DNA of 64,000 nucleotides from Mesorhizobium escarrei (GTDB taxonomy: Bacteria > Pseudomonadota > Alphaproteobacteria > Rhizobiales > Rhizobiaceae): the NCBI RefSeq assembly GCF_935825525.1, contig NZ_CAKXZT010000136.1:18958-82957 (forward strand). The letters run 5' to 3'. The notes beneath the pieces are model-generated. The model saw nothing but the letters and a program-made list of their open reading frames with translations, was not told the origin of the DNA and did no database searches. Position numbers and translations under genes: made by a program. Every line of letters starts with the position of its first letter. Positions within the stretch are counted from its first letter, which is position 1. This document shows positions 43,104 through 51,403 of this stretch, piece after piece.

Positions 43104-43593
43104 CCCGGATTTCAGCCTGTCCGTGGTCGATTGCCCGCTCATCCAGATGGAGGGCTGGGACGGCACGCTGGGGCAGTTCGAATCGAGCCTTTCGGCGTCG
43201 CTCGGCACGAAACTTCCCGCCTCGGTCGGAGAGACAGTCCGCCACAACGGTCTCCTCGTCATCCGCGTTGCACCTCGCCGTCTCTGGCTGGCTCTCGACG
43301 ACGGCGCGCAAGCACCTTCGCTTGCCGTCGACCCGGATCTCGGCTGTTCGGTTTCTCTCGGCGAGGGCCGCGTGCGTTTCAGAATGGCTGGGGCCGACGT
43401 CGCGCGGGTCCTCTCCAAATGCATCACTGCCGACTGGCGCGCGCCGGCGGCCGCCCCGGGCCGCGCCGTGCTGACATCCTTGCACCATGTGCCCGTGCTC
43501 TTCCTGCGCACCGGCGAGACCGCGTGCGAACTCATCGTGCCGCGAAGTTTTTCGCAAAGCCTCTCGGATTGGATTGCTGACGCCGCCGGGTAG
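43096..43593 (+). CDS. soxG: Sarcosine oxidase subunit gamma
   Basis: 165-aa small subunit, starting within the last codons of soxA. Typical gamma features: APRRLWLAL, GEGRVRFRMAGADVARVLSKC, FLRTGETACELIVPRSFSQSLSDWI. Needed for assembly of the tetramer. Ends the operon 27 bp before a convergent gene; no clear terminator is seen. Confidence 0.92.
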   Translation: MASPDFSLSVVDCPLIQMEGWDGTLGQFESSLSASLGTKLPASVGETVRHNGLLVIRVAPRRLWLALDDGAQAPSLAVDPDLGCSVSLGEGRVRFRMAGADVARVLSKCITADWRAPAAAPGRAVLTSLHHVPVLFLRTGETACELIVPRSFSQSLSDWIADAAG

Positions 43594-43620
43594 GGAAAGG
43601 ACCAGGCGCGAACGCTCCCC

Positions 43621-44652
43621 TCAGGAGCCACTCCACGGTCTCGCTCCTTGGATGATCTCTTGAGCACGTGCGGCAAAGCGACCGGCGAGAGGCGACTTGC
43701 TGGCGGCATCGGCCGACGCCGCGCTGCCTGCCCGCGCCCGGTCGGCGATGCCGACGAAGATCACCGCGAAACGGAACAGCGAAAAAACCAGATGGAAACG
43801 TTGCAGGGGCGCAGTCGGCACGGCATGCGCGAAATAGTGGTCGAGGAATTCGCGCTGGCTGGGGATGCCGAGGGTGGCATGATCGAGGCCGCGGATGCCG
43901 CCATATTCGTCCGGGGTCGAATGCCAGGTCATCGAGCAAAAGCCGAGATCGGCGAGCGGATGGCCGATCGTCGACAGTTCCCAATCGAGAATGCCGATCA
44001 CCTCCGGTTTGTCGGGATGGAACAGCAGATTGCCAAGGCGGAAGTCGCCATGGGCGATCGACACGCGCCCATCATCAGTGGGCAAGTGCTGCGGCAGCCA
44101 GTCGGCGACCGCTTCGAGTGCCGGAATTCTGTCGCTCGGCGATTGCCTGAGCTGCCTGGTCCAGCGGTCTATCTGGCGCTCGAAATAGTTGCCGGGCCGG
44201 CCGTAGTCGCCGAGACCGACCTCGTCGGGACGGACAGCATGCAGTTTGGCCATCGCCTCGGCCATGCCGAAATAGACGCCGCGTCGCTCCGTCGGGACAA
44301 GGCCAGGCAGCGAACAGTCATGGAAGACGCGACCATCCAGCCGCTCCATCAGGTAGAACGGCGTGCCGAGCGGCTCGGCGCCGGCGTGATAGAGCACCGG
44401 CCGCGGCACCGGGACGTTGGTCGGTGCGAGCGCTTCAAGTACGCGGAACTCGCGGTCGACGGCATGCGCCCCGCGCAGGATCGGCCCTGCCGGCTTCTTG
44501 CGTAGCACCATGCGATGCGCACCATAGTCGACGAAGTAGGTCGGGTTGGACTGCCCGCCGCCGATCCGCTCGAGCGTCATTGCGGCATCGCCGAAGCGGT
44601 TCGCGAGAAAGCCCTTCAATGCCGCAGGATCGAAATCCGCATTCAACGGCAT
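43621..44652 (-). CDS. Phosphotransferase family protein (ACAD10/11 N-domain-like)
   Basis: 343-aa aminoglycoside-phosphotransferase-fold kinase. RIGGGQSNPTYFVD is the nucleotide loop, MVLRKKP the Lys, SIAHGDFRLGNLLFHPD the catalytic Asp (Brenner motif) and GILDWELSTIGHPLADL the Mg ligand. This subfamily resembles the kinase domain fused to acyl-CoA dehydrogenase in ACAD10/11, and the next gene upstream is an acyl-CoA dehydrogenase. In ACAD10/11 4-hydroxyacyl-CoAs are phosphorylated and then dehydrated; the same is inferred here. Confidence 0.88.
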   Translation of the reverse strand: MPLNADFDPAALKGFLANRFGDAAMTLERIGGGQSNPTYFVDYGAHRMVLRKKPAGPILRGAHAVDREFRVLEALAPTNVPVPRPVLYHAGAEPLGTPFYLMERLDGRVFHDCSLPGLVPTERRGVYFGMAEAMAKLHAVRPDEVGLGDYGRPGNYFERQIDRWTRQLRQSPSDRIPALEAVADWLPQHLPTDDGRVSIAHGDFRLGNLLFHPDKPEVIGILDWELSTIGHPLADLGFCSMTWHSTPDEYGGIRGLDHATLGIPSQREFLDHYFAHAVPTAPLQRFHLVFSLFRFAVIFVGIADRARAGSAASADAASKSPLAGRFAARAQEIIQGARPWSGS

Positions 44653-44683
44653 CTTTTCCTCCTGAGATGCCACGCCGTGTCCG

Positions 44684-45895
44684 CTATGCCGCACCTTCGA
44701 CGGTCCAGCGCCAAAAACCCCTCTCCTCTTCGTTGAGGAAACGGTTCAGCACCATCTTGTGGACCTCATCGGCGCCGTCGACCAGCCGCGCCTGGCGCGC
44801 ATAGCGGTAGATCCATTCGAGCACTGTGTCCTTGGAATAGCCTCGCGCGCCATTGATCTGGATCGCGACATCTGCCGCGTCATGCAGCACATTGGCGACC
44901 TGGACCTTGGCCATCGACACTTCCTTGCGGGCAAAGCCGCCGCGGTCCAGCTCCCACGCAGCCTTCATCACCAGGATGCGGCCGATCTCGATGCGCATCG
45001 CGAGGTCGCCGAGCTTCAGCTGGACGCTTTCGCGGTCGGCGAGGCGCTGGCCGAAACTGTGGCGTTCGGCAGCGTAGGCGCGCGCGATCTCGACGCAGCG
45101 CTTCGACAATCCGAGCCAGCGCATGCAGTGGGTAAGCCGAGCCGGGCCGAGCCGCACCTGCGTCACCTTCATGCCGCTGCCCTCGCCAACCAGCATGTCT
45201 TCGACAGGGATTTCGAGCCCATCGAATTCCAACTCGCAATGCCCGCCATGCTCCTCCGGGCCCATGATCTCGATGCGGCGCGTGATGCGCCAGCCCGGCT
45301 GGTCCTTGTGGAACAACAGGGCCGACAGACCATGGCGCGGATCGTCCGAGGTTCGCGCGACCAGAATAAAATGGCTGGCCTGCTGCGCGCCGGTGATGAA
45401 CCATTTGCGGCCGGTCACCACATAATTGTCGCCGCGCCGTTCAGCACGCGTCATGATCATCGAAGGGTCCGAGCCGCCTCCGGGATGCGGTTCGGTCATG
45501 GCAAAGGCCGAGCGCACGTTGCCCTCGACGATCGGCTTCAGCCATTTTTCCTTTTGCGCTGGCGTGCCGAGTGCCTCCAGAACCATCATGTTGCCGTCGT
45601 CGGGCGCTGCCGAATTGAACACCACGGGTCCGAAGATCGACCGGTTCATCTCCTCATAGCAGACTGCAGTATCCATCTTGCCGAGACCGGCGCCGCCGCT
45701 TTCGGGCTTGAGCTGCAGGCACCACAGGCTCGCCATACGCGCCCTGGCGCGAAGCCTCTCCAGCAGCGGCAAGGCGATATTTCCATGCCCGTCATAGGAC
45801 GTCTTGTCGGCCTCGAGCGGCAGGATCTCACGCTCGACGAAGTCGGCAATGCGAACGCGGTAATCTTCGGTACGGGCGGGAATGTCGAAGTTCAT
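44684..45895 (-). CDS. Acyl-CoA dehydrogenase family protein
   Basis: 403-aa flavoenzyme of the ACAD11 C-domain-like group. ATG 45895 chosen by homology. FAMTEPHPGGGSDPS is the first signature; RKWFITGAQQASHFILVART, GDNYVVTG and CVEIARAYAAERHSFGQRLADRESVQLKLGDLAMRIEI follow; ARGYSKDTVLEWIYRYARQARLVDGADEVHKM closes the protein. The catalytic base position near this end appears to be Asp/Glu of DGADEVH, common in this subgroup. Works with the adjacent kinase on a CoA ester. Confidence 0.9.
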   Translation of the reverse strand: MNFDIPARTEDYRVRIADFVEREILPLEADKTSYDGHGNIALPLLERLRARARMASLWCLQLKPESGGAGLGKMDTAVCYEEMNRSIFGPVVFNSAAPDDGNMMVLEALGTPAQKEKWLKPIVEGNVRSAFAMTEPHPGGGSDPSMIMTRAERRGDNYVVTGRKWFITGAQQASHFILVARTSDDPRHGLSALLFHKDQPGWRITRRIEIMGPEEHGGHCELEFDGLEIPVEDMLVGEGSGMKVTQVRLGPARLTHCMRWLGLSKRCVEIARAYAAERHSFGQRLADRESVQLKLGDLAMRIEIGRILVMKAAWELDRGGFARKEVSMAKVQVANVLHDAADVAIQINGARGYSKDTVLEWIYRYARQARLVDGADEVHKMVLNRFLNEEERGFWRWTVEGAA

Positions 45896-45935
45896 GGACA
45901 AACTCTGAGTGAAGCTAGGTGGTGACGATCGACCT

Positions 45936-46088
45936 CTATTGACGAGAACGCCGAACAGCAAAATCCAGCGCGCGCTCGTATACGCGCCCGTCGAAACTGT
46001 CGATCCAGTAGAGGCGCTCCTGCGCTACGTCCCACAGCGGCCCCTCGCCCAGCGTGGTCTTCACGTCCACCACGATTTCGATCTTCAT
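45936..46088 (-). pseudogene. Truncated SMP-30/gluconolactonase gene (N-terminal stub)
   Basis: 50 codons starting MKIEIVVDVKTTLGEGPLWD, continuing RLYWIDSFDGRVY and ending in an unrelated ALDFAVRRSRQ. The first 39 residues are clearly the N-terminal blade of SMP-30/regucalcin lactonases, normally about 290 aa. GGAGGAGG before the ATG is intact. The rest was deleted, joining the stub to acyl-CoA dehydrogenase upstream sequence. Not expected to be functional. Confidence 0.75.
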
Positions 46089-46132
46089 GCCGTCCTCCTC
46101 CGTTGGCACCGTGAGGCGATAGGCGAGCCGCC

Positions 46133-47095
46133 TCAGAACGCGACCTTGTCGCCGCCCTTCAATGACAGGATCTCGCGCGCCTCGTCGGGCGTCGCCACCT
46201 CCATGCCAAGCCCTTCGATGATCTTGCGGGCAAGCACCACCTGCTCGGCGTTCGATTTGGCAAGCTTGCCCTTGCCGGCCCAAAGACTGTCTTCGAGCCC
46301 GACGCGGATGTTGCCGCCAAGCGCTGCCGACTGCGCCGCGATGCGCAACTGGCTGGCGCCGGCGCCGAGCACCGACCAGCGGAACTGGTCGCCGAACAGC
46401 CGGTCGGCGGTGCGCTTCATATGAGCGACGTCTTCGGGATGCGTGCCTATGCCGCCAAGCAGCCCAAACACCGACTGCACGAAGAACGGCGGCTTCACCA
46501 GCCCGCGATCGGCGAAATGCGAGAGGTTGTAGAGATGGGCGATGTCGTAGCACTCGAACTCGAAGCGCGTGCCGTTGTCGTAGCAGGTCGCAAGAATGTA
46601 CTCGATGTCCTTGAACGAGTTGCGGAAGACCAGGTCGCGCGTCGCTTCCAGATGCGGCCTTTCCCAGTCGAACTTGAACGTCTGGTATTTGTCGACGAGG
46701 TGATAGAGGCCGAAATTGATCGAGCCCATATTGAGCGAGGCGACCTCAGGCTTGAACTCGGCGGCCGGGCGCACGCGCTCCTCGACCTTCATGTAGGGGC
46801 TGCCGCCGGTGGTGATGTTGATGGCGGCATTGGTGGCCTGCTTGATGCGCGGCAGGAAACGGGCGAAGGCCGCCGGCGTCTGGTCGGGCTTGCCGGTGTC
46901 GGGATCGCGGGCATGCAGATGCAGGATCGCCGCACCCGCCTCCGCGGCCGCGATCGCCTCGGCGGCGATCTGGTCCGGCGTGATCGGCAGATAGGGCGAC
47001 ATAGTCGGCGTGTGGATCGCCCCGGTCACCGCACAGGTGATGATAATTTTGCTCCTGGTCTGCGTAGCGCCGGGCTTGCGGCTTGTTTCCGTCAT
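46133..47095 (-). CDS. Beta-keto acid cleavage enzyme (BKACE family)
   Basis: 320 aa from ATG 47095, which overlaps the upstream gene's stop. KIIITCAVTGAIHTPTMSPYLPITPDQIAAEAIAAAEAGAAILHLHARDPDTGKP carries the Zn-binding HLHAR motif; Zn and substrate residues continue in ATCYDNGTRFEFECYDIAHLYNL and VGLEDSLWAGKGKLAKSN. BKACEs condense a beta-keto acid with acetyl-CoA to give acetoacetate and a new CoA ester; dehydrocarnitine is a known substrate. Next to a carnitine-dehydrogenase-like gene, a carnitine-type route is likely. Confidence 0.9.
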   Translation of the reverse strand: MTETSRKPGATQTRSKIIITCAVTGAIHTPTMSPYLPITPDQIAAEAIAAAEAGAAILHLHARDPDTGKPDQTPAAFARFLPRIKQATNAAINITTGGSPYMKVEERVRPAAEFKPEVASLNMGSINFGLYHLVDKYQTFKFDWERPHLEATRDLVFRNSFKDIEYILATCYDNGTRFEFECYDIAHLYNLSHFADRGLVKPPFFVQSVFGLLGGIGTHPEDVAHMKRTADRLFGDQFRWSVLGAGASQLRIAAQSAALGGNIRVGLEDSLWAGKGKLAKSNAEQVVLARKIIEGLGMEVATPDEAREILSLKGGDKVAF

Positions 47096-48039
47096 CGTCC
47101 AAACTCCTGATCCGATTTTTTCTTGTGCGCCGCCAGCGCCATCAGCCGGCGGTCGCGCCACACCTGCCGTTCGCCGAGTTCGTCCCGCGGCAGCCGCTTG
47201 CGGCGGTCGGCCTCTACCGTTTCGATGACCTCGCCGGCCCAGTCAACACGGCGCAGCATCTGCGGAAAAATGTTGGAATAGATCGACTGATAACGCTCGA
47301 CATAGTCGCGTACGCCGCCCGGCGCATTGAGGTCGATCGTTTCGAACGGTCCCATGAACGACCAGCGCAGCGCCAGCCCGTCGCGAATGCCGATATCGAC
47401 GTCCTCAACGCTGGCATAGCCGTCGGCGACAAGTCGAAAAGCCTCCTCCAGCAGCGCGCCCTGCAGGCGGTTCATGATGAAGCCGTCGAGCTCCTGCTTC
47501 ATCACCAGCGGCGCGTGGCCTGCGGCGACGAGGAAGGCGCGGGTCCTTTCGACCGTCTCGGGGGAGGTCCATGGCGCCGGCACGACTTCCGCGGCCGGGA
47601 TGAGGTAGGGCGGATTGATCGGATGCACGACCAGGCAGCGGTGCCGCCCTTGCAGATGATCGGTGAATTTCGACGGCAGCAACGCTGAGGTGGAACTGGC
47701 GATCACCGCTTGCGGAGCGGCCCATGCATCGATCAGGGAGAACACCTCGCGCTTGACGTCCAGACGTTCGGGCGTGTTCTCCTGGATATGGACCGCGTCC
47801 GCCAGCGTCTCGCCCAGTTCCGCAACGACGGCGATGCGACCAAGCACGGCATCGATTGCCTGTCTGCGCAGCAGATCGTTCGCGGCGAGGTCGCCGAGCA
47901 CGCCGGCGATATAATCATGCGCGCCGGTCGTCGCGGCCGGCGACTGGTCCCACATCCGCACGTCATGACCGGCGCGGGCAAAACTGATCGCCCAGGCCCG
48001 CCCGATGAAGCCGCTGCCGACAATTGCTACTTTCACCAT
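47092..48039 (-). CDS. 3-hydroxyacyl-CoA dehydrogenase-like (carnitine/gulonate dehydrogenase type)
   Basis: 315-aa NAD-dependent 3-hydroxy-acid dehydrogenase. VAIVGSGFIGRAWAISFARAGHDVRMWD is the NAD site; VHIQENTPERLDVK, ASSTSALLPSKF, VVHPINPPYLIPAAEVVPAPWTSPE with the catalytic His, and GFIMNRLQGALLEEAF follow. The IN-PPYLIP form, instead of FNPV, marks lambda-crystallin/L-gulonate/L-carnitine dehydrogenases that use free acids. It would supply the beta-keto acid for the BKACE encoded next. Confidence 0.88.
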   Translation of the reverse strand: MVKVAIVGSGFIGRAWAISFARAGHDVRMWDQSPAATTGAHDYIAGVLGDLAANDLLRRQAIDAVLGRIAVVAELGETLADAVHIQENTPERLDVKREVFSLIDAWAAPQAVIASSTSALLPSKFTDHLQGRHRCLVVHPINPPYLIPAAEVVPAPWTSPETVERTRAFLVAAGHAPLVMKQELDGFIMNRLQGALLEEAFRLVADGYASVEDVDIGIRDGLALRWSFMGPFETIDLNAPGGVRDYVERYQSIYSNIFPQMLRRVDWAGEVIETVEADRRKRLPRDELGERQVWRDRRLMALAAHKKKSDQEFGR

Positions 48040-48050
48040 GGTCGGGCTCC

Positions 48051-48857
48051 TCAAAGGGTTTCGACGTTGCCGTCGACGCCGAGCGACTGGCCGGAAATGT
48101 TGATCGCCGCATCGGACAACAGGAAGGCGACCATCGCGGCGACGTCATAGGGGCTGGTCATGCGGCGCAGCGAGATGTTCTGGAGATAACGCACCGTCAT
48201 CTCCTCATTCGACACACCGAGCTGCTTGGCGCGGTCGGCGATGACCTTGTCGATGCGTGGTCCCTCGATGATGCCGGGCAGGATGGCGTTGACCCTTATG
48301 CCCTGCGGCCCGAGTTCCTTGGCAAGGCTTTGGGTGAAACCGATGACGCCGAACTTGGCCGCCGAATAGGGGGTGCGGAAAGCGTAACCATGGCGGCCGG
48401 CGGCGGACGACATCGAGACGATCGAGCCGCCGCCCGCCGCCTTGATCAGCGGCACGGCGCGCCTGGCGCAGAGGAACTGGCCGGTCAGGCAGATGTCGAT
48501 GCAGCGCCGCCACTCCGCCGGATCGATTTCGTCGACGCCGCCGGTCGGCCCGGCGATACCGGCATTGTTGATCAGCGCGTCGAGGCCGCCGAGCTTTTCC
48601 TTCACGGTCTCGAACAGCCGGTCGACGTCGTCGTCGCGCGAGACATCGGCCTTGACCGCGGCGACGAGGGCGATCTTGTCCGGAGCAGCAGCCAGCGCCT
48701 CGTCGGAGACGTCGCAAACGACGATGCGCGCGCCGAGCCGCGACAGCGTTTCTGCAATGGCCAAGCCGATGCCGCCGGCGCCTGCCGTCACCAGCACGCG
48801 CTGCCCCTTCAGCCCGGTCAGGAAATCGTCCGCCGATGTCGGCGCCCCTTTGCTCAT
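48051..48857 (-). CDS. SDR family oxidoreductase
   Basis: 268-aa classical SDR. VLVTAGAGGIGLAIAE (NAD site), NNAGIAGPTGG, SMSSAAGRHGYAFRTPYSAAKFG (Ser/Tyr/Lys), and the C-terminal SGQSLGVDGNVETL. Start ATG 48857 or GTG 48860. First gene of the minus-strand BKACE operon, 11 bp before the dehydrogenase. Substrate unknown. Confidence 0.9.
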   Translation of the reverse strand: MSKGAPTSADDFLTGLKGQRVLVTAGAGGIGLAIAETLSRLGARIVVCDVSDEALAAAPDKIALVAAVKADVSRDDDVDRLFETVKEKLGGLDALINNAGIAGPTGGVDEIDPAEWRRCIDICLTGQFLCARRAVPLIKAAGGGSIVSMSSAAGRHGYAFRTPYSAAKFGVIGFTQSLAKELGPQGIRVNAILPGIIEGPRIDKVIADRAKQLGVSNEEMTVRYLQNISLRRMTSPYDVAAMVAFLLSDAAINISGQSLGVDGNVETL

Positions 48858-48870
48858 CACGTATCCCTTC

Positions 48871-48957
48871 TCATTGCAGCCGCCGTTCGCGCAGCGTCAT
48901 GACGGCGCCCAGAACGACCAGGCCGTACAGAATTGCCCTTATGGCATAGGGCAGCTG
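48871..48957 (-). pseudogene. Possible C-terminal remnant of a transporter permease
   Basis: The open end LPYAIRAILYGLVVLGAVMTLR, with stop at 48871, is one hydrophobic helix followed by a basic tail. It resembles the last helix of branched-chain or sugar ABC permeases. It lies 13 bp before the SDR gene, where a transporter would be expected. Upstream sequence to 49114 has no coherent coding signal. Weak evidence. Confidence 0.25.
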
Positions 48958-49114
48958 AAGCAGTGACGAAAGCGCTGCCTCGCTGGTGGCTTGGCAAGCA
49001 GAAGCAGTTCTAACCTGCGCGGGCGCGCCCAGACTTTCGAGTTTCAATGTAAACCGCCAGGGATTTGCGTTGATCTCCACAACCAAGCCATAGCGCGGGC
49101 TTGCTCGCTAGCCC

Positions 49115-49711
49115 CTAAGGTCGTCCTGGGGGCTGCTCCTGCGGAAATTTGTTTTCGTCTATGATTGCCACGGCCTGTTCGATGCTGTCTCTCACCTCGA
49201 AACCGATCCAGTGTCCGTCCATCAGATGCGTTTGCCTCGCACAGGCGAGGAAATAGTTTCCGGCCTGCTGCGCAACAAAGTTCAGTTGCCTCCTCTCATT
49301 GATTTTAATTCCCTCTGGCGGATCGGTGTACACCCCCCAGATCGCATCCTCGGCCGTCAACTTCACTGGCATCTCTGACTGAGCGTAGACCCTGGTCACC
49401 ATCAGGCTGTGCCGGAAAGACGAGGAGCCATTGATGAACTCGATCTCTACCGACCATTCTGCTGGCACGACGATGGTGAGATTGCCGCCCCAGTAACCGT
49501 TGAAGTCGATGATGTCGGTGCGGATGTTATCCCTGCGGTAGCGCTCGACTTGGTTCCAATCGGCAACAATCTCTATGGCCACTGTCTTGGCTGCGGGATC
49601 GTTCTTGATCCAGCTCGGGACGAAAGCCTCCCCAGCCAGTGCAATTCCAGGCAACAATCCCAAGGCGAAGGCGAGAAGGGCAAGGTGGGCAAAGCGCGCC
49701 ATCGCAATCAC
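49115..49711 (-). CDS. Exported cupredoxin (sulfocyanin-like)
   Basis: 198 aa from GTG 49711 (GGGAGGGAG upstream). Signal peptide FAHLALLAFALGLLPGIALAGEA, then a cupredoxin core: VPAEWSVEIEFINGSSSFRHSLMV supplies the first His, and GNYFLACARQTHLMDGHWIGFEV the Cys and second His. In sulfocyanins the last loop is C-x4-H-x4-M; here the fifth position is His (C-x4-H-x4-H), so the axial ligand may differ. Periplasmic electron carrier or copper-binding protein is the likely role. Stands alone; both neighbours are unrelated. Confidence 0.7.
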   Translation of the reverse strand: MIAMARFAHLALLAFALGLLPGIALAGEAFVPSWIKNDPAAKTVAIEIVADWNQVERYRRDNIRTDIIDFNGYWGGNLTIVVPAEWSVEIEFINGSSSFRHSLMVTRVYAQSEMPVKLTAEDAIWGVYTDPPEGIKINERRQLNFVAQQAGNYFLACARQTHLMDGHWIGFEVRDSIEQAVAIIDENKFPQEQPPGRP

Positions 49712-49996
49712 AGGCTCCCTCCCGAGCGGAGCGGCCGAGCGTAAGCGGCCCAATCGAGGTCGACCCGGGTTATCCTTTAAGGATGAGAATACGCTCGAAA
49801 TAGTATCCGCACCAGCAAACCCAGAATGCGCTATCGTCAGCAGCCAGAAACAACGCCATCGCTGCGATATCGTCGGTTTGGATGCGCATTGGAATTGCCT
49901 GCAGTGCGTCAATGCGAGCGCGACGGGCGATTCCATAATGTGAAGACCCGCAGCCGCCGAGGGAAAAAATTCCAAGGCGTTGCGGCCGTTTGTACT

Positions 49997-50668
49997 TCAG
50001 CTATCGCGAAGAGCCTGTTGCGCAATTCGCCACGCCTGCTCCACATGCCGCCGGGCCGCGGCTTCGGCGTCATCGCCGTTGCGCGACTTGATCGCGTTCA
50101 TGATGTCGGTCATTTCGGCAATTGCTGCATCGCGGCGATCCGCCGAAGCGATGGTCATGGAACGCAGCTGGTTGATGCGGACGTTCAGGCCCTGGACGAT
50201 CTCCCAGGCGATGCGCTTGTCGGCGGCATCGAAAAGCACCTCGTAGAATTTTGTCGTCGCCCGCATCACCTCGATCGGATCGGCTGAGGCCCATGCCGTG
50301 AGCAGCACATCCAATGCGCGCTCAAGCGCGGCGATCTGATCCTCAGTCGCCGTCAGCGCGCAGGCGCGCGCCGCGATGCCCTCCATCAGAGCGCGCAGTT
50401 CATAAATCTCATCGGTGCGGCTGAGATCAGGCCTGGCCACGGCGGGTCCGTGGCCTGGTATCATCTGGACAAGGCCCTCAGTCTCCAACTGCCGCAGAAC
50501 CTCGCGCACCACCGAGCGACTGACGCCGAGCTGATCGCAAAGCGGGCGCTCGACCAACCGTTCGCCAGGCTGGAAGTGAAACCCCATGATGGCGTCGCGC
50601 ATGCGCTCCAGCGCCAGTGTCCTGAGCGTCTTGGCGGATCGTTCGATCCTCAGCGTGTCGTCGGCCAA
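49997..50668 (-). CDS. GntR family (FCD) transcriptional regulator
   Basis: 223 aa if started at TTG 50668 (GAAGGTGATG upstream); a TTG at 50719 is alternative and no ATG fits, so the start is uncertain. Winged helix LALERMRDAIMGFHFQPGERLVERPLCDQLGVSRSVVREVLRQLETEGLV, then FCD domain YELRALMEGIAARACAL...FYEVLFDAADKRIAWEIVQGL. Divergent from the monooxygenase operon, whose promoter holds a perfect GntR-type palindrome. Confidence 0.9.
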   Translation of the reverse strand: MADDTLRIERSAKTLRTLALERMRDAIMGFHFQPGERLVERPLCDQLGVSRSVVREVLRQLETEGLVQMIPGHGPAVARPDLSRTDEIYELRALMEGIAARACALTATEDQIAALERALDVLLTAWASADPIEVMRATTKFYEVLFDAADKRIAWEIVQGLNVRINQLRSMTIASADRRDAAIAEMTDIMNAIKSRNGDDAEAAARRHVEQAWRIAQQALRDS

Positions 50669-50712
50669 TTCATCACCTTCCAGTACCCGCAAGAAACAGA
50701 TTCGGCGATCCG

Positions 50713-50752
50713 TTGACAAGCGATTTGGTCTTCGATAGTATGGTATACCATA
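50713..50752 (+). promoter_or_regulatory. Sigma-70 promoter with overlapping GntR operator
   Basis: TTGACA (50713-50718), 17-bp spacer, TAGTAT (50736-50741). The -10 overlaps TATGGTATACCATA (50739-50752), a perfect 14-bp palindrome of the kind bound by FCD-GntR repressors. The layout predicts repression of the rightward monooxygenase operon by the adjacent GntR protein, relieved by substrate or intermediate. Confidence 0.7.
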
Positions 50753-50815
50753 AGACAGTGGGGCGAAAGGGGAACTGTACCGAATGCCTCAGCCGACCCG
50801 ACCACCGAGGATTCG

Positions 50816-51403
50816 ATGAAGCCGGCCATCCGAAAAATCGTCACCTATGTCGAGAACACGCTGATTGAAGGCGGCAAGGCGGCCCCCCGGCCGCTGCGCC
50901 TGATCGGCGTGGCGGCAGTGCTCGACAATCCTTGGGCCGGACGCGATTTCACCGACGACCTTTCGCCCGAGATCCGCGCCTATGCGCCGGTTCTGGGGGA
51001 GGTGTTGACCCGTGAAATCCTCGCAGTTGCAGGATCCGGCGAAGCGATCGAAGGCTACGGCAAGGCCGCAATCTGCGGCACATTGGGCGAGATCGAGCAT
51101 GCCTCGGCGCTTATCCATACGCTGCATTTCGGCAACCACTATCGGCGTGCCGTCGGCGCCAAGACCTATCTTGCCTTCACCAATCTGCGTGGCGGGCCGA
51201 ACACACCGATCATGATCCCGCTCATGGACAAGAACGATGAAGGCCGACGTTCGCACTACCTGACGGTGCATTTCCAGGTCGGCGACGCGCCGGCGCCGGA
51301 CGAATTGGTGGTGGCGCTTGGCGCCTCGATCGGCGGACGACCGCATCATCGCATCGGCGACCGCTACCAGGATCTCAAGGAGGTCGGCGACCTGCATGGC
51401 TGA
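50816..51403 (+). CDS. Amino acid synthesis family protein (PF06684/DUF1185), copy C
   Basis: 195-aa third paralogue in the window. IEGGKAAPRPLRLIGVAAVLDNPWAGRDF, GYGKAAICGTLGEIEHASALIHT and GDAPAPDELVVALGASIGGRPHHRIGD keep the family blocks, but the SxKKxGG block of copies A and B is replaced by TNLRGGPNTP and RSHF by RSHY. First gene of the GntR-controlled operon, overlapping the hydrolase/reductase gene by 8 bp. Its position before a flavin monooxygenase system argues for a catabolic, not biosynthetic, role. Confidence 0.87.
   Translation: MKPAIRKIVTYVENTLIEGGKAAPRPLRLIGVAAVLDNPWAGRDFTDDLSPEIRAYAPVLGEVLTREILAVAGSGEAIEGYGKAAICGTLGEIEHASALIHTLHFGNHYRRAVGAKTYLAFTNLRGGPNTPIMIPLMDKNDEGRRSHYLTVHFQVGDAPAPDELVVALGASIGGRPHHRIGDRYQDLKEVGDLHG

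Noticed and set aside
41823..43709. Minus-strand 628-codon open frame opposite soxA/soxG
   Set aside because: Shadow of the GC-rich soxA coding strand; no domain, no ribosome site, low-complexity Arg/Ala/Pro composition.
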